Source: SHVO01 sp964576515 (GTDB lineage Bacteria > Pseudomonadota > Alphaproteobacteria > Rhodospirillales > Rhodospirillaceae). From it: a stretch of 64,000 nucleotides of DNA. Location of the stretch: assembly GCA_964576515.1 (NCBI GenBank), contig CAZNUW010000012.1, positions 73,939 to 137,938 of the forward strand. Direction: 5' to 3'. The position numbers were made by a program, and so were the translations under genes. This document shows, piece after piece, positions 43,546-51,909 of this stretch (position 1 is the first letter of the stretch; each line of letters opens with the position of its first letter). The notes under the pieces are model-generated. The model was not told where the DNA came from. It saw only the letters and a list, made by a program, of their open reading frames with translations, and made no database searches.

Positions 43546-44009
43546 GTTTCTGCTGACCCGTTCGCACGGGCAGCAGTATAACTCCGCCCGCGCCGTAAGC
43601 CATCGCCGCGTCCTCACGCAAGCGGGTCCCGCCCACTTTCTGCGGAGGAATCCCTCGTCGGCGAGCATCTGACTGCCGTCCCGCACTGCCCAGATTGGCG
43701 GAGAGAGACGCCGCGATCCCACGCCGTCAGGCGCGGTCCAGAGACGCGCGGATTTTCCGAAAACCGTCTCCGTCGCATCCAGGAGCAGCCGTGCGCTACT
43801 ATTCCGGCGAACGGGCTGATCGCCATTGGCCGTCACGGCAGGGCCGCGCCGCAGGCTTCTTTTCAGTTCAGGCCGTACCCTTATAAGAGCCGGATTGCTG
43901 CGGGGACATAAGCCGAAGCCACGCGCTTTCATTTCTGTCGCCCATGCCAATTTCCTGCTTTTGGCGATGACCTATGGGCGTCGCCGTCCCTTGGCGAAAC
44001 CATCGCTGC

Positions 44010-44068
44010 AAACTTTTTTCCCCTTGGGCTTCGCCCAATTCCTCGCGCCGCTGCACTCAAAAAAGTTT
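44010..44068. repeat. Nested inverted repeat in the leader of the DUF736 gene
   Basis: AAACTTTTTT (44010-44019) and AAAAAAGTTT (44059-44068) are perfect inverted arms. Between them TTGGGC-TTC-GCCCAA (44024-44038) forms a tight hairpin. It lies 123 bases before DUF736 in a non-coding stretch and may be a terminator/attenuator or a protein site. Confidence 0.55.
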
Positions 44069-44190
44069 TCGCTCCGGTCCTCCGCTGGCGCTGCGGCCCC
44101 CAAAAGAAAGATGGGGGTTCGCAGGGCCGCCGCCGCCCATGACGGTCCGCCACGCAGGGAATTGTCCCGGCGTCAGTAAGGAGAAAGATC

Positions 44191-44514
44191 ATGGCTTCCA
44201 TCGGTTACGTCCAAAGGCAGAAAGACGGCTCTTATAAGGGCGCGCTCAAGACACTGAAGATCAATCAGCCTATCGACATCATCCCCAACACCGCGAAGGC
44301 CAATGACGATCAGCCCGACTTCCGCGTTTACTCGCGTGGCTTCGAACTCGGGGCCGCCTGGACGCGCGTGGGCCAGGTTTCGGAGAAACCTTACGTCTCT
44401 CTGAGCCTCGCAGCGCCGGAATTCGGGCCACAGCGTCTCTACGCCAATCTGGGCCGGGCCGCCGGCCAGGACGACGACGACGCCTTCGCGATCATCTGGA
44501 ATCCTCCGCAGTAA
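44191..44514 (+). CDS. DUF736 protein
   Basis: This 107-residue protein matches the DUF736 pattern: MASIGYVQRQKDGSYKGALKTL, DFRVYSRGFELGAAWTRVG, YVSLSLAAPEFGPQRLYANLG and FAIIWNP at the end. The family is nearly restricted to plasmids and ICEs and is usually near transfer genes; its biochemical role is not known. AAGGAGA lies just before the start. It is separated from the rdfS-like gene by about 285 bases that include a GC hairpin. Confidence 0.92.
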   Translation: MASIGYVQRQKDGSYKGALKTLKINQPIDIIPNTAKANDDQPDFRVYSRGFELGAAWTRVGQVSEKPYVSLSLAAPEFGPQRLYANLGRAAGQDDDDAFAIIWNPPQ

Positions 44515-44530
44515 GCGGACGGTCCGCACG

Positions 44531-44556
44531 CGCCCGCGCCACAAACGGCGCGGGCG
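44531..44556. terminator. GC hairpin after DUF736
   Basis: CGCCCGCGCC and GGCGCGGGCG form a perfect ten-base stem around ACAAAC, 16 bases after the DUF736 stop. There is no T-run. The remaining ~240 bases before the rdfS-like gene show no gene and probably hold its promoter. Confidence 0.55.
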
Positions 44557-44799
44557 TAGTGCTGCAAAGAGGCGACCAGCGCGTCCGGGCCGATCACCCT
44601 CGCGCGTCCACGCTTTTGCCGCACGCGCGGCGCCGCACTGACTAATAGTTGCTGACTCTCCCGTTGTCTGCCATCAGGCGGAGCGCGAGACATTACGATT
44701 CGCTCAACTTGCAGCAAAAAACGGCCATCACGCGCGCGCTGATCTCGGCTATGGGAACATCGCGGGGGACGTCATTTCACGCGCTGGAGGAAACCCCGG

Positions 44800-45057
44800 A
44801 TGGAGATACAGTACGACCCTGAGCGGTCCGAAGCCGTCAGACGGGCCGTCATCGCCCGGCTCGGCAGCCCTTATCTCACCACCGCTCAGGCCGCGCACTA
44901 TTGCCGTCTCAGCGAGCGGACCATGAAGCAAATGCGCTCCGATGGGCGCGGCCCGCGCTATCATAAGATTGACGGACGCTTTTACCGCTATCACATCGAC
45001 GACCTCGATGACTGGCTGCAATCGCGTCTACGCCAGCCGGACCTCTTCGGTCGATGA
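44800..45057 (+). CDS. Winged-helix excisionase-like protein (RdfS-like recombination directionality factor)
   Basis: This 85-residue protein has a MerR/AlpA-type DNA-binding motif: LTTAQAAHYCRLSERTMKQMRSDGRGPRYHKIDGRFYRYHIDDLDDWL. It overlaps traF by four bases (ATGA). In ICEMlSym of strain R7A the excisionase gene rdfS is likewise coupled to traF, so I infer that this protein steers the integrase toward excision and couples excision to transfer. The element's DUF2285 protein is a candidate activator of this promoter. A partner integrase is not in the window. Confidence 0.8.
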   Translation: MEIQYDPERSEAVRRAVIARLGSPYLTTAQAAHYCRLSERTMKQMRSDGRGPRYHKIDGRFYRYHIDDLDDWLQSRLRQPDLFGR

Positions 45058-45587
45058 TCATTGCCGCGGTGAAGCCCATTACGCCGTCGCGTCTTGCGGC
45101 GATGACCGCCGTGACCGGCGTTATCGCGGCCTGCACACTGACGGCATTCGGCATCTTTCGCCCGCCGGTCACCTTGACCTGGAATGCTACGGCAAGCGTG
45201 CCGACCGGGCTTTACTTCGTTTCGACTGCGGCGCTCCTGCGCGGCGAACTCGTGCTGGCCGAAGTGCCGCCGAACGTTCGAATCCTGGCCGCAGAGCGTC
45301 ACTATTTGCCCATTGGCGTACACCTGGCGAAGCGCATCGCCGCCGTGTCCGGTGATCAAATCTGCGCCGAGGACGACACGATTTTTATCAACGGCGCGGC
45401 CATCGCCCAGCGCCAGGCGCGCGATTCCCATGGCCGCACCATGCCCGCCTGGACGGGATGCCGCGTGCTCGCCGACGAGGTTTTTCTGCTGCTGCCGGAG
45501 ATCGCAACGTCATTCGACGGACGATATTTCGGGCCGATCCCCACACGCGCCGTCATCGGAAAAATGACACCCCTGTGGACGCGATAA
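45054..45587 (+). CDS. traF: TraF, conjugative transfer S26-type signal peptidase
   Basis: This 177-residue protein has one N-terminal membrane segment (LAAMTAVTGVIAACTLTAFGIF). The S26 serine peptidase core is NATASVPTGLY with the likely nucleophilic serine, followed by HYLPIGVHLAKRIAAVSGDQIC carrying the likely general-base lysine. TraF processes and cyclises the TrbC pilin in related systems. Coupled to the rdfS-like gene by a four-base overlap. The relaxase gene starts 219 bases downstream, beyond two palindromes. Confidence 0.92.
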   Translation: MIIAAVKPITPSRLAAMTAVTGVIAACTLTAFGIFRPPVTLTWNATASVPTGLYFVSTAALLRGELVLAEVPPNVRILAAERHYLPIGVHLAKRIAAVSGDQICAEDDTIFINGAAIAQRQARDSHGRTMPAWTGCRVLADEVFLLLPEIATSFDGRYFGPIPTRAVIGKMTPLWTR

Positions 45588-45674
45588 ATCCCCCGAGAAC
45601 ACGCGCGACGATCCACGAGTCCGAAAAGGGAAACCGACAAACCGCAAAATCAACGCGAAGCAAGATGAAAAGAC

Positions 45675-45749
45675 TTAGAGACTCTGTCTCTAATTCTGTT
45701 GGTCTGCACATCACTTAGCTTGGAGACTCCGGCGCGAGTCAGTCTCCAA
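45675..45749. other. Candidate origin of transfer (paired palindromes before the relaxase)
   Basis: TTAGAGAC-TCT-GTCTCTAA (45675-45693) and TTGGAGACT/AGTCTCCAA (45720-45749) are two perfect inverted repeats sharing the core GAGAC/GTCTC. The second also contains GACTC-CGGCGC-GAGTC. They lie 58-132 bases before the relaxase gene in the only gap between traF and it. Relaxase genes commonly sit beside oriT, and arms recognised by the relaxase are inverted repeats. The nick site cannot be assigned. Confidence 0.55.
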
Positions 45750-45806
45750 AGCCACTCCACACGTTGAAAGCGGCGCTGCGCGGGCCGCGCCACGCAGGAG
45801 AGATTG

Positions 45807-47780
45807 ATGGACGACGATACCGACTTCAAGCCGCGGCTTGGCAAAATCCGCGCGCTTGGGACCAAGCGCGGCAAGAGCTATGTCAACCGCGTCATCCGCG
45901 CGATGGCGCTCGCCGGCGGCCGGCCCAAGCGCGGCAAACGCGGCTTCACGGGCAACCAGAGCGGTCGCGGCGCGGGCGCCGGCCGCGTCCTGGGCGGACG
46001 GGATCGCTACGCCGCCTATCGCCAGCGCCGCGTCGTCATCAAATCCCGTTTTGTCCGCGTGCGGGGTAAGAGCGTCCGTGGGCCGAAGGATCATTTGCGG
46101 TATATCCAGCGCGACGGTGTGACGCGGGAGGGCGCACCCGGCGAGTTGTACGATAAGAGTCACGACCGGGCGGACGGCGATGCGTTCCTGGAGCGCGGCG
46201 CGGAGGACCGGCACCAGTTCCGCTTCATCGTTTCGCCGGAGGACGGCGACCGCTACGATGACTTGAAGTCCTTCACCCGGCGCCTCATGAACCGCATGGA
46301 GGAGGATCTGGGCACGGAGCTGGATTGGGTGGCGGTGGACCACTTCAATACCGGCCATCCCCATACCCACATCGTATTGGCCGGACGCGATGACCGGGGC
46401 AAGGACCTGGTGATTGCGCGAGAGTATATCAGCCGGGGGATGCGGGAGCGGGCCTGCGAGATCGTCAGTTTCGACTTCGGTCCGCGGAACGACTTGGAGA
46501 TCGAACACCGTCTCCAGAAGGAGGTGGAACAGGAGCGTTTCACCAGCCTCGACCGGACAATGCTTCTCGAGGCCGACGACGGTGCGCCCGTGCGCTCCAA
46601 TCGGGAGGGGCTGTCCGCCTTCCAACAGACACTCCGCGCCGGACGATTGCAAAAGCTCCAACGATTGGGACTGGCCGAGGAGGTCGCTCCCGGTCTTTGG
46701 ACGCTGGACCTTGAGTTGGAACCGCGGCTGCGCGAGATGGGCCTGCGCGGCGACATCATCAAAACCATGCACCGGGCCATGTCGGAGCGCAGCCTGTCCC
46801 GCACCGCGGCCGAGTATGCGATCTACGATCCATCCCGGGCCGACGCGCGTGCGTTGACCGGGCGGGTTGCCGCTGTCGGATATTCCAACGAACTCACGGA
46901 GCGATATTACGCCGTTCTGGATGGCGCCGACGGCTATGTCCATTACGTCGATCTTGGGCACATCGAGGAAGCGCCCCGCGAGGGCAGCATCGTCACCGTC
47001 ACGCCGAAGGGAATGGAGCCGAGGGACGTTGACCGCACGATCATGGAGGTCGCGGCGGTCAACGGCGGCCGCTACGATGTGGAGGCGCATCTGCGCCATG
47101 ACCGGCGCGCCACCGCCGACTTTGCGCAAGCCCACGTCCGCCGCCTGGAAGCGATCCGCCGCGAGACCGGAAAGATCGAGCGTTCGCCGGAGGGACTCTG
47201 GTCGATCGCGCCGGACCACCTCGACCGGGTGCGGGATTACGAACAGGCACGGGCGCGCAAAGCCCCCGTGATCGTCGTCACGCTCTCGCGGCTTTCCATC
47301 GAGCAGCAGATCGGCACCGATGGCGCGACGTGGCTTGACCGCGAACTGACGGCGACAACGCCGCAGATATTGCGCGACAGCGGATTTGGGCGTGAGATGC
47401 GCGAAGCCTTGTCACGTCGCACGGCCTGGCTCCTGTCGCAGGATTTGGCGGAACGAGATGGCGCGCGCGTCATCTACCGCGCCAATCTGCTCGCGATTCT
47501 GCGCCGTCGTGAGTTGGTCCGCACCGGCGCGCAGCTTGCCGATGAGCTCGGTTTGCGGCATGTCGAAGCACCGGAACGCATGCGCATCGAGGGTATCTAT
47601 CGCAGATCCATCGATCTTGCGAGCGGGCGCTTCGCGCTGATAACGCAGGAAAAATCCTTCATGCTCGTGCCCTGGCGTCCGGTGTTGGAGCGCAGCCGCG
47701 GTCTCGAAGTTTCCGGAGTCGCGCGCGGCGAGACGATTTCCTGGTCGATTGGACGCGGAAGAAGCGGTCCTTCACGCTGA
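45807..47780 (+). CDS. rlxS: Relaxase (VirD2/RlxS-type, DUF3363)
   Basis: This 657-residue protein starts at ATG 45807, with AGGAGAG upstream. A basic N-terminus rich in Arg, Lys and Gly (RPKRGKRGFTGNQSGRGAG) precedes the relaxase domain. The metal-binding three-histidine motif is DHFNTGHPHTHIV near 176-189, and a likely nucleophile tyrosine lies in the first 120 residues (HLRYIQRDGV). A DUF3363 region fills the C-terminal half. It nicks oriT and stays linked to the transferred strand. It resembles RlxS of rhizobial ICEs. traG follows after 156 bases. Confidence 0.9.
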   Translation: MDDDTDFKPRLGKIRALGTKRGKSYVNRVIRAMALAGGRPKRGKRGFTGNQSGRGAGAGRVLGGRDRYAAYRQRRVVIKSRFVRVRGKSVRGPKDHLRYIQRDGVTREGAPGELYDKSHDRADGDAFLERGAEDRHQFRFIVSPEDGDRYDDLKSFTRRLMNRMEEDLGTELDWVAVDHFNTGHPHTHIVLAGRDDRGKDLVIAREYISRGMRERACEIVSFDFGPRNDLEIEHRLQKEVEQERFTSLDRTMLLEADDGAPVRSNREGLSAFQQTLRAGRLQKLQRLGLAEEVAPGLWTLDLELEPRLREMGLRGDIIKTMHRAMSERSLSRTAAEYAIYDPSRADARALTGRVAAVGYSNELTERYYAVLDGADGYVHYVDLGHIEEAPREGSIVTVTPKGMEPRDVDRTIMEVAAVNGGRYDVEAHLRHDRRATADFAQAHVRRLEAIRRETGKIERSPEGLWSIAPDHLDRVRDYEQARARKAPVIVVTLSRLSIEQQIGTDGATWLDRELTATTPQILRDSGFGREMREALSRRTAWLLSQDLAERDGARVIYRANLLAILRRRELVRTGAQLADELGLRHVEAPERMRIEGIYRRSIDLASGRFALITQEKSFMLVPWRPVLERSRGLEVSGVARGETISWSIGRGRSGPSR

Positions 47781-47936
47781 GGGCCGCGAAAACGAGCGGA
47801 AGAAATTCCGGCCGCGTGGACTGGATTCCCCGCGTTGCCCCAAGTTGCCCCGCGATTCCCCATGCGGCCCATTTTCGCCGCGCGCGTTCCACGCTTGTCT
47901 ATGAGGGCGCATCGACGCGCGAGGGGGATTTCATAT

Positions 47937-49937
47937 ATGACTCCCACCAAGTTTCTGTTCGGCCAGTTTGTGGCCGTTTTTGTCATCATGATCGCCGGCG
48001 TGTGGGCCGGCACGCAGCTCGCCGCATCGCATTTAGGCTATCAGCCCGGCCTCGGTGCGCCGTGGTTCATGCTCTACACCGTGCCCGTCTACTACCCGTG
48101 GCGTCTGTTCGAGTGGTGGTATGCCTATGACGCCTATGCGCCCGAGATTTTCAACCGCGCCGGCATGGTCGCCGCCTCAAGCGGCATGCTCGGGTGTGCA
48201 GCGGCGGTGGGCGGTGCGCTGTGGCGTGCCCGCCAGGGCACGGCCTCGACTACTTACGGGTCTTCGCGCTGGGCCACCGGATGGGACATCCGTCTCGCCG
48301 GTTTGTTACGCGGCCGCGGCGTGTTCCTCGGCCAATGGGAAAACACCTATCTGCGCCACAATGGACCGGCGCACGTCATGGCCATCGCGCCGACGCGCTC
48401 CGGCAAAGGTGTGGGCCTCGTGGTGCCAACGCTTCTGTCCTGGACCGGCTCCGCCGTCATCCACGACATCAAGGGCGAGAACTGGGAGCTGACCGCCGGA
48501 TGGCGCTCCAAGTTCTCCCACTGCATCCTGTTCAATCCGACCGATCTCTGTTCCGCCCGCTATAACCCTCTGCTCGAAGTCCGCAAGGGACCGCACGAGG
48601 TCCGCGATGTTCAGAACATCGCCGACATCCTCATGGACCCGGAGGGCGCGCTGGATCGGCGCAACCACTGGGAAAAAACCAGCAACGCGCTTCTGGTCGG
48701 CACCATCCTTCACGTCCTCTACGCCGAGGAGGAGAAAACGCTCTCGCGGGTGGCGGCGATTCTCTCCGATCCGCAGCGGTCGTTTTCCCAGACGGTGCAT
48801 CACATGATGCAGACCAACCACATCGGCACCAAGGAGAAGCCCGAGGTCCATCCGGTCGTGGCCTGGGCCGCGCGCGAGGTCCTCAACAAGGCGGAGAACG
48901 AGCGCTCCGGCGTCTTGTCCACGGCCATGTCGTTCTTGGGTCTCTACCGCGATCCGACGGTGGCGCGTACGACCTCGGCCTGCGACTGGCGGGTGGACGA
49001 TCTGATGAACGCCAGGCAGCCCGTATCGCTCTACCTTGTCATTCCGCCCTCCGACATCTCGCGCACCAAGCCGCTTGTGCGTCTCATGCTGAACCAGATC
49101 GGCCGGCGCCTCACCGAGCGCGTGGCGGGGGGCGAAGGCAAGCATCACAAGCACAAGCTCCTGATGATGCTGGACGAGTTCCCGGCGCTGGGCCGCCTCG
49201 ACTTCTTCGAGAAGTCGCTCGCGTTCATGGCGGGCTATGGCATCCGCGCCTATCTGATCGCCCAGTCCTTGAACCAGGTGTCCAAGGCTTACGGCGAGAA
49301 CAATTCCATCCTCGACAATTGCCATATCCGCATCGCGTTTTCGACCAATGACGAGCGCACGGCCAAGCGCATCTCCGATGCCCTCGGGATGACCACCGAA
49401 ACACGCGCCCAGAAAAACTACGCCGGGAGCCGTCTCGCCCTGTGGCTGGGGCACGTCATGGTCAGCCGCCAGGAAACGGCCCGTCCGTTGCTCACGCCGG
49501 GCGAGATCATGCAGTTGCCCGCCGGTCTCGCCCTCCTGTTCGTGTCCGGGTTTCCGCCGGCGCGCATCAAGAAGGTCCGCTACTACGAGGATGAAAACTT
49601 CCTCGAACGGGTGCTGATGGCGCCGCAGTTGGTACAGGGCGAATACGTCGATAAGCCCCCGCCGCGCGAGGATGACTGGAAAGACCAAATCCGCGGCCCC
49701 GATGCGCGGCTCGCCGCGGCCGATGCGGCCACGCCGGAGCCCAAGCCTGCCGACCAAGACGGGGGCCGCGGGCTGCAACTGGAATTGACATACCCCGCCG
49801 AAGCGCAAGGCCAGGCTCCGGAGAATGCAGGTTCCGAACCTGTGACGGCGGAGACCTCGGCAACGGTGCGCCGCGCCTACGCCATGAGCAATGGGGAAGG
49901 CCACCGCCATCCCGAACGCGAATTCTTACCGGAGTAA
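47937..49937 (+). CDS. traG: TraG/VirD4-type coupling protein
   Basis: I use ATG 47937 (MTPTKFLFGQF), since the frame upstream lacks a membrane segment. The 666-residue product has two or three N-terminal membrane helices (5-24, about 44-60, about 78-96), Walker A APTRSGKG (151-158), and Walker B LLMMLDEFPALG, followed by QSLNQVSKAYG. The hexameric ATPase brings the relaxase-DNA complex to the secretion channel. The C-terminus is acidic and low-complexity. Stop and next start overlap (TAATG). Confidence 0.94.
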   Translation: MTPTKFLFGQFVAVFVIMIAGVWAGTQLAASHLGYQPGLGAPWFMLYTVPVYYPWRLFEWWYAYDAYAPEIFNRAGMVAASSGMLGCAAAVGGALWRARQGTASTTYGSSRWATGWDIRLAGLLRGRGVFLGQWENTYLRHNGPAHVMAIAPTRSGKGVGLVVPTLLSWTGSAVIHDIKGENWELTAGWRSKFSHCILFNPTDLCSARYNPLLEVRKGPHEVRDVQNIADILMDPEGALDRRNHWEKTSNALLVGTILHVLYAEEEKTLSRVAAILSDPQRSFSQTVHHMMQTNHIGTKEKPEVHPVVAWAAREVLNKAENERSGVLSTAMSFLGLYRDPTVARTTSACDWRVDDLMNARQPVSLYLVIPPSDISRTKPLVRLMLNQIGRRLTERVAGGEGKHHKHKLLMMLDEFPALGRLDFFEKSLAFMAGYGIRAYLIAQSLNQVSKAYGENNSILDNCHIRIAFSTNDERTAKRISDALGMTTETRAQKNYAGSRLALWLGHVMVSRQETARPLLTPGEIMQLPAGLALLFVSGFPPARIKKVRYYEDENFLERVLMAPQLVQGEYVDKPPPREDDWKDQIRGPDARLAAADAATPEPKPADQDGGRGLQLELTYPAEAQGQAPENAGSEPVTAETSATVRRAYAMSNGEGHRHPEREFLPE

Positions 49938-50341
49938 TGAGGATGTCCGCCAAGGTGCGTTATCAGCTCTATCTCGACGCCGATCTGTCGGAATCGTTCG
50001 AGCAGCTTGCGGACAAGAAAGGCCACTGCAAATCGGCGATCCTGGCGGACGCCTTGCGGGCGTACCTGAACCGGCGCGGGGCGAAGGAACTGGACGACCT
50101 TTTAGGTGTGCGGCTGTCACGCCTGGAAAGCTACCAGGAAATTCTCCTGGAAAGCCTCGCGTTGTATGTCCGCTACTACCTCACCGTCACCGCGCCGGTG
50201 AATGAGCAGGACAAGGCGGCCATCGCCATCGGCAACGACAGGTTTGGTCTGTTCACCCGGCAAGTCGGCCGGCGGTTGGCGAGCAGCAAGGGCAAGACCT
50301 TTGAGAGCATCATGCGCACCCTCTTGGAGGCTGCGGCATGA
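49937..50341 (+). CDS. Ribbon-helix-helix-like protein between traG and trbB
   Basis: This 134-residue protein may start at 49937 or at ATG 49943. The N-terminus SAKVRYQLYLDADLSESFEQLADKKGHCKSAILADALRAYLNRR has a strand followed by two helices, as in CopG/RHH DNA-binding proteins. A helical C-terminus follows (LYVRYYLTVTAPVN). A gene of this type sits between traG and trbB in several trb-type ICEs. It may regulate the trb operon. It overlaps traG by one base and trbB by four. Confidence 0.75.
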   Translation: MRMSAKVRYQLYLDADLSESFEQLADKKGHCKSAILADALRAYLNRRGAKELDDLLGVRLSRLESYQEILLESLALYVRYYLTVTAPVNEQDKAAIAIGNDRFGLFTRQVGRRLASSKGKTFESIMRTLLEAAA

Positions 50342-51309
50342 GCTTGCAAACCGAAACCCGCGACCGGCGGCGGTCCATGTTGCGCACGGCCATGGGTCCG
50401 GTGATCGCGGCAGCGCTCGCCGATCCCGCGGTGATCGAGGTCATGGTCAATCCCGATGGCCGCCTATGGCTCGACCGGCACGGCCAGGGGCGTGTGGATA
50501 CAGGCGAGCGTATTGGCGCGGACGACATCGAGCGGATCATCAGGCTGGTCGCGGCCCATGTGCGGATCGACGTGCATCCCGACAATCCGGGCGTCAGCGC
50601 CGAACTCCCGGACACCGGCGAGCGGTTTGAAGGCGTATTGCCGCCTGTCGCCGTCGCGCCGTGTTTCGCCATCCGTAAGCAGGCCGCCGAGGTCTACGAC
50701 CTCGCGAGTTATGTCGAGAACCGCATGATGACGGAGGCGGAAGCGTCAGCCCTGGCCCAGGCCGTGCGGCAGCGCAAAAACATTCTGATCGCGGGCGGCA
50801 CCAGCTCGGGCAAGACCACCTTGGCGAATGCCTTGCTGGCGGAGGTCGCGTCGCTGAGCGAGCGGGTCATTCTGATCGAGGATACGCGCGAACTCCAATG
50901 CGCCGCCGCCGATTGCGTGTCCCTACGCACCAAGCCCGGCGTCGTCAGCCTGGGGCAGCTTGTCCGCTCGACGCTGCGCCTGCGCCCGGACCGGATCATT
51001 GTCGGGGAAGTACGCGGCGGGGAAGCCCTCGACATGCTGAAAGCATGGAATACCGGCCACCCGGGCGGGATCGCGACCATCCACGCCAATTCCGCGCGCG
51101 CCGCCCTCTACAGATTGGAACAGCTCATCCAGGAAAGCGTCCTCGCGGTCCCGCGTCAGCTCATTGCCGAAACGGTCGATCTTATCGTGTTCATCCAGGG
51201 ACGCGGTATTGCGCGACGCCTGGGCACCATCGCGACGGTCACGGGCCTCGGACCGGACGGCGACTACATCGTGACCGAAGCCCAACACCAGCGCCTGCGT
51301 GCCCTCTAA
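50338..51309 (+). CDS. trbB: TrbB, VirB11-type secretion ATPase
   Basis: The 323-residue product is a hexameric traffic ATPase. Walker A is GGTSSGKT (153-160), the Asp box is VILIEDTREL (177-186), Walker B is IIVGEVRGGEALD (220-232), and the His box is TGHPGGIATIHANS. It powers pilus assembly and DNA transfer from the cytoplasmic face. Start overlaps the preceding gene (ATGA). TrbC begins ten bases after the stop, with its ribosome site (TAAGGAG) overlapping the stop codon. Confidence 0.96.
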   Translation: MSLQTETRDRRRSMLRTAMGPVIAAALADPAVIEVMVNPDGRLWLDRHGQGRVDTGERIGADDIERIIRLVAAHVRIDVHPDNPGVSAELPDTGERFEGVLPPVAVAPCFAIRKQAAEVYDLASYVENRMMTEAEASALAQAVRQRKNILIAGGTSSGKTTLANALLAEVASLSERVILIEDTRELQCAAADCVSLRTKPGVVSLGQLVRSTLRLRPDRIIVGEVRGGEALDMLKAWNTGHPGGIATIHANSARAALYRLEQLIQESVLAVPRQLIAETVDLIVFIQGRGIARRLGTIATVTGLGPDGDYIVTEAQHQRLRAL

Positions 51310-51319
51310 GGAGTCTGCC

Positions 51320-51649
51320 ATGATCTTTCGATCAGCGACGTGCCGCCGTCTTTTGCTTCCTCTCGCCGCCGCGCTCTGCGGCCTCCATGCCAAAGCTGCG
51401 CTGGCGGCGGGCTCCAACATGCCGTGGGAAGGTCCGCTCCAGCAGGTGTTGGATTCGGTGCAAGGCCCCGTCGCAAAGATCCTCGCGGTGATGATTATCA
51501 TCGTGACCGGACTGACGTTGGCTTTTGGCGATACCTCCGGCGGCTTCCGGCGCCTGATTCAGATTATCTTCGGTCTCTCCATCGCGTTTGCAGCGTCGAG
51601 TTTCTTCCTGTCGTTCTTTGCCTTCGGCGGCGGAGCACTGATCTCGTGA
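51320..51649 (+). CDS. trbC: TrbC, VirB2-type conjugative pilin
   Basis: Start ATG 51320 with TAAGGAG upstream. The 109-residue product has a long signal peptide (to about AALAAGS), then two hydrophobic segments (VAKILAVMIIIVTGLTLAF and LIQIIFGLSIAFAASSFFLSFFAF). This is the major pilin of the trb system; TraF is expected to mature it. The stop overlaps the trbD GTG start (GTGA). Confidence 0.92.
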   Translation: MIFRSATCRRLLLPLAAALCGLHAKAALAAGSNMPWEGPLQQVLDSVQGPVAKILAVMIIIVTGLTLAFGDTSGGFRRLIQIIFGLSIAFAASSFFLSFFAFGGGALIS

Positions 51650-51909
51650 GCACGCACCTGGAAGGCTTCGAGGTGCCGCTGCACCGCGCGCTCACGCTGC
51701 CGATTCTGCTCGCGGGCGCACCGCGGCCAGTTGCCATCCTCAACGGCACGCTCGCGGCCGCCATCGGGCTCGGCCTGCAAATGTGGCTCGCCGGCATCGT
51801 GCTCTTTCTGGTGGGACATACTTTGGCGGCCTTCGCCGCCAAACGCGATCCGCACTTCGTGGAGGTGGTCCTGCGCCACCTTCGGCAAAAGGGACATTTT
51901 GAATGCTGA
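51646..51909 (+). CDS. trbD: TrbD, VirB3-type membrane protein
   Basis: The 87-residue product starts at GTG 51646 inside the trbC stop. The sequence HLEGFEVPLHRALTLPILLAGAPRPVAILNGTLAAAIGL is typical of TrbD/VirB3, with two membrane segments, and it ends with the basic HLRQKGHFEC. The frame is open upstream within trbC, which must be ignored. It assists pilus assembly with the VirB4-type ATPase. Overlaps trbE by seven bases. Confidence 0.9.
   Translation: MSTHLEGFEVPLHRALTLPILLAGAPRPVAILNGTLAAAIGLGLQMWLAGIVLFLVGHTLAAFAAKRDPHFVEVVLRHLRQKGHFEC

Noticed and set aside
43501..43950. - strand open frame of about 149 codons after parB
   Set aside because: Crosses the parB terminator hairpin, has no recognisable domain and mirror-frame composition.
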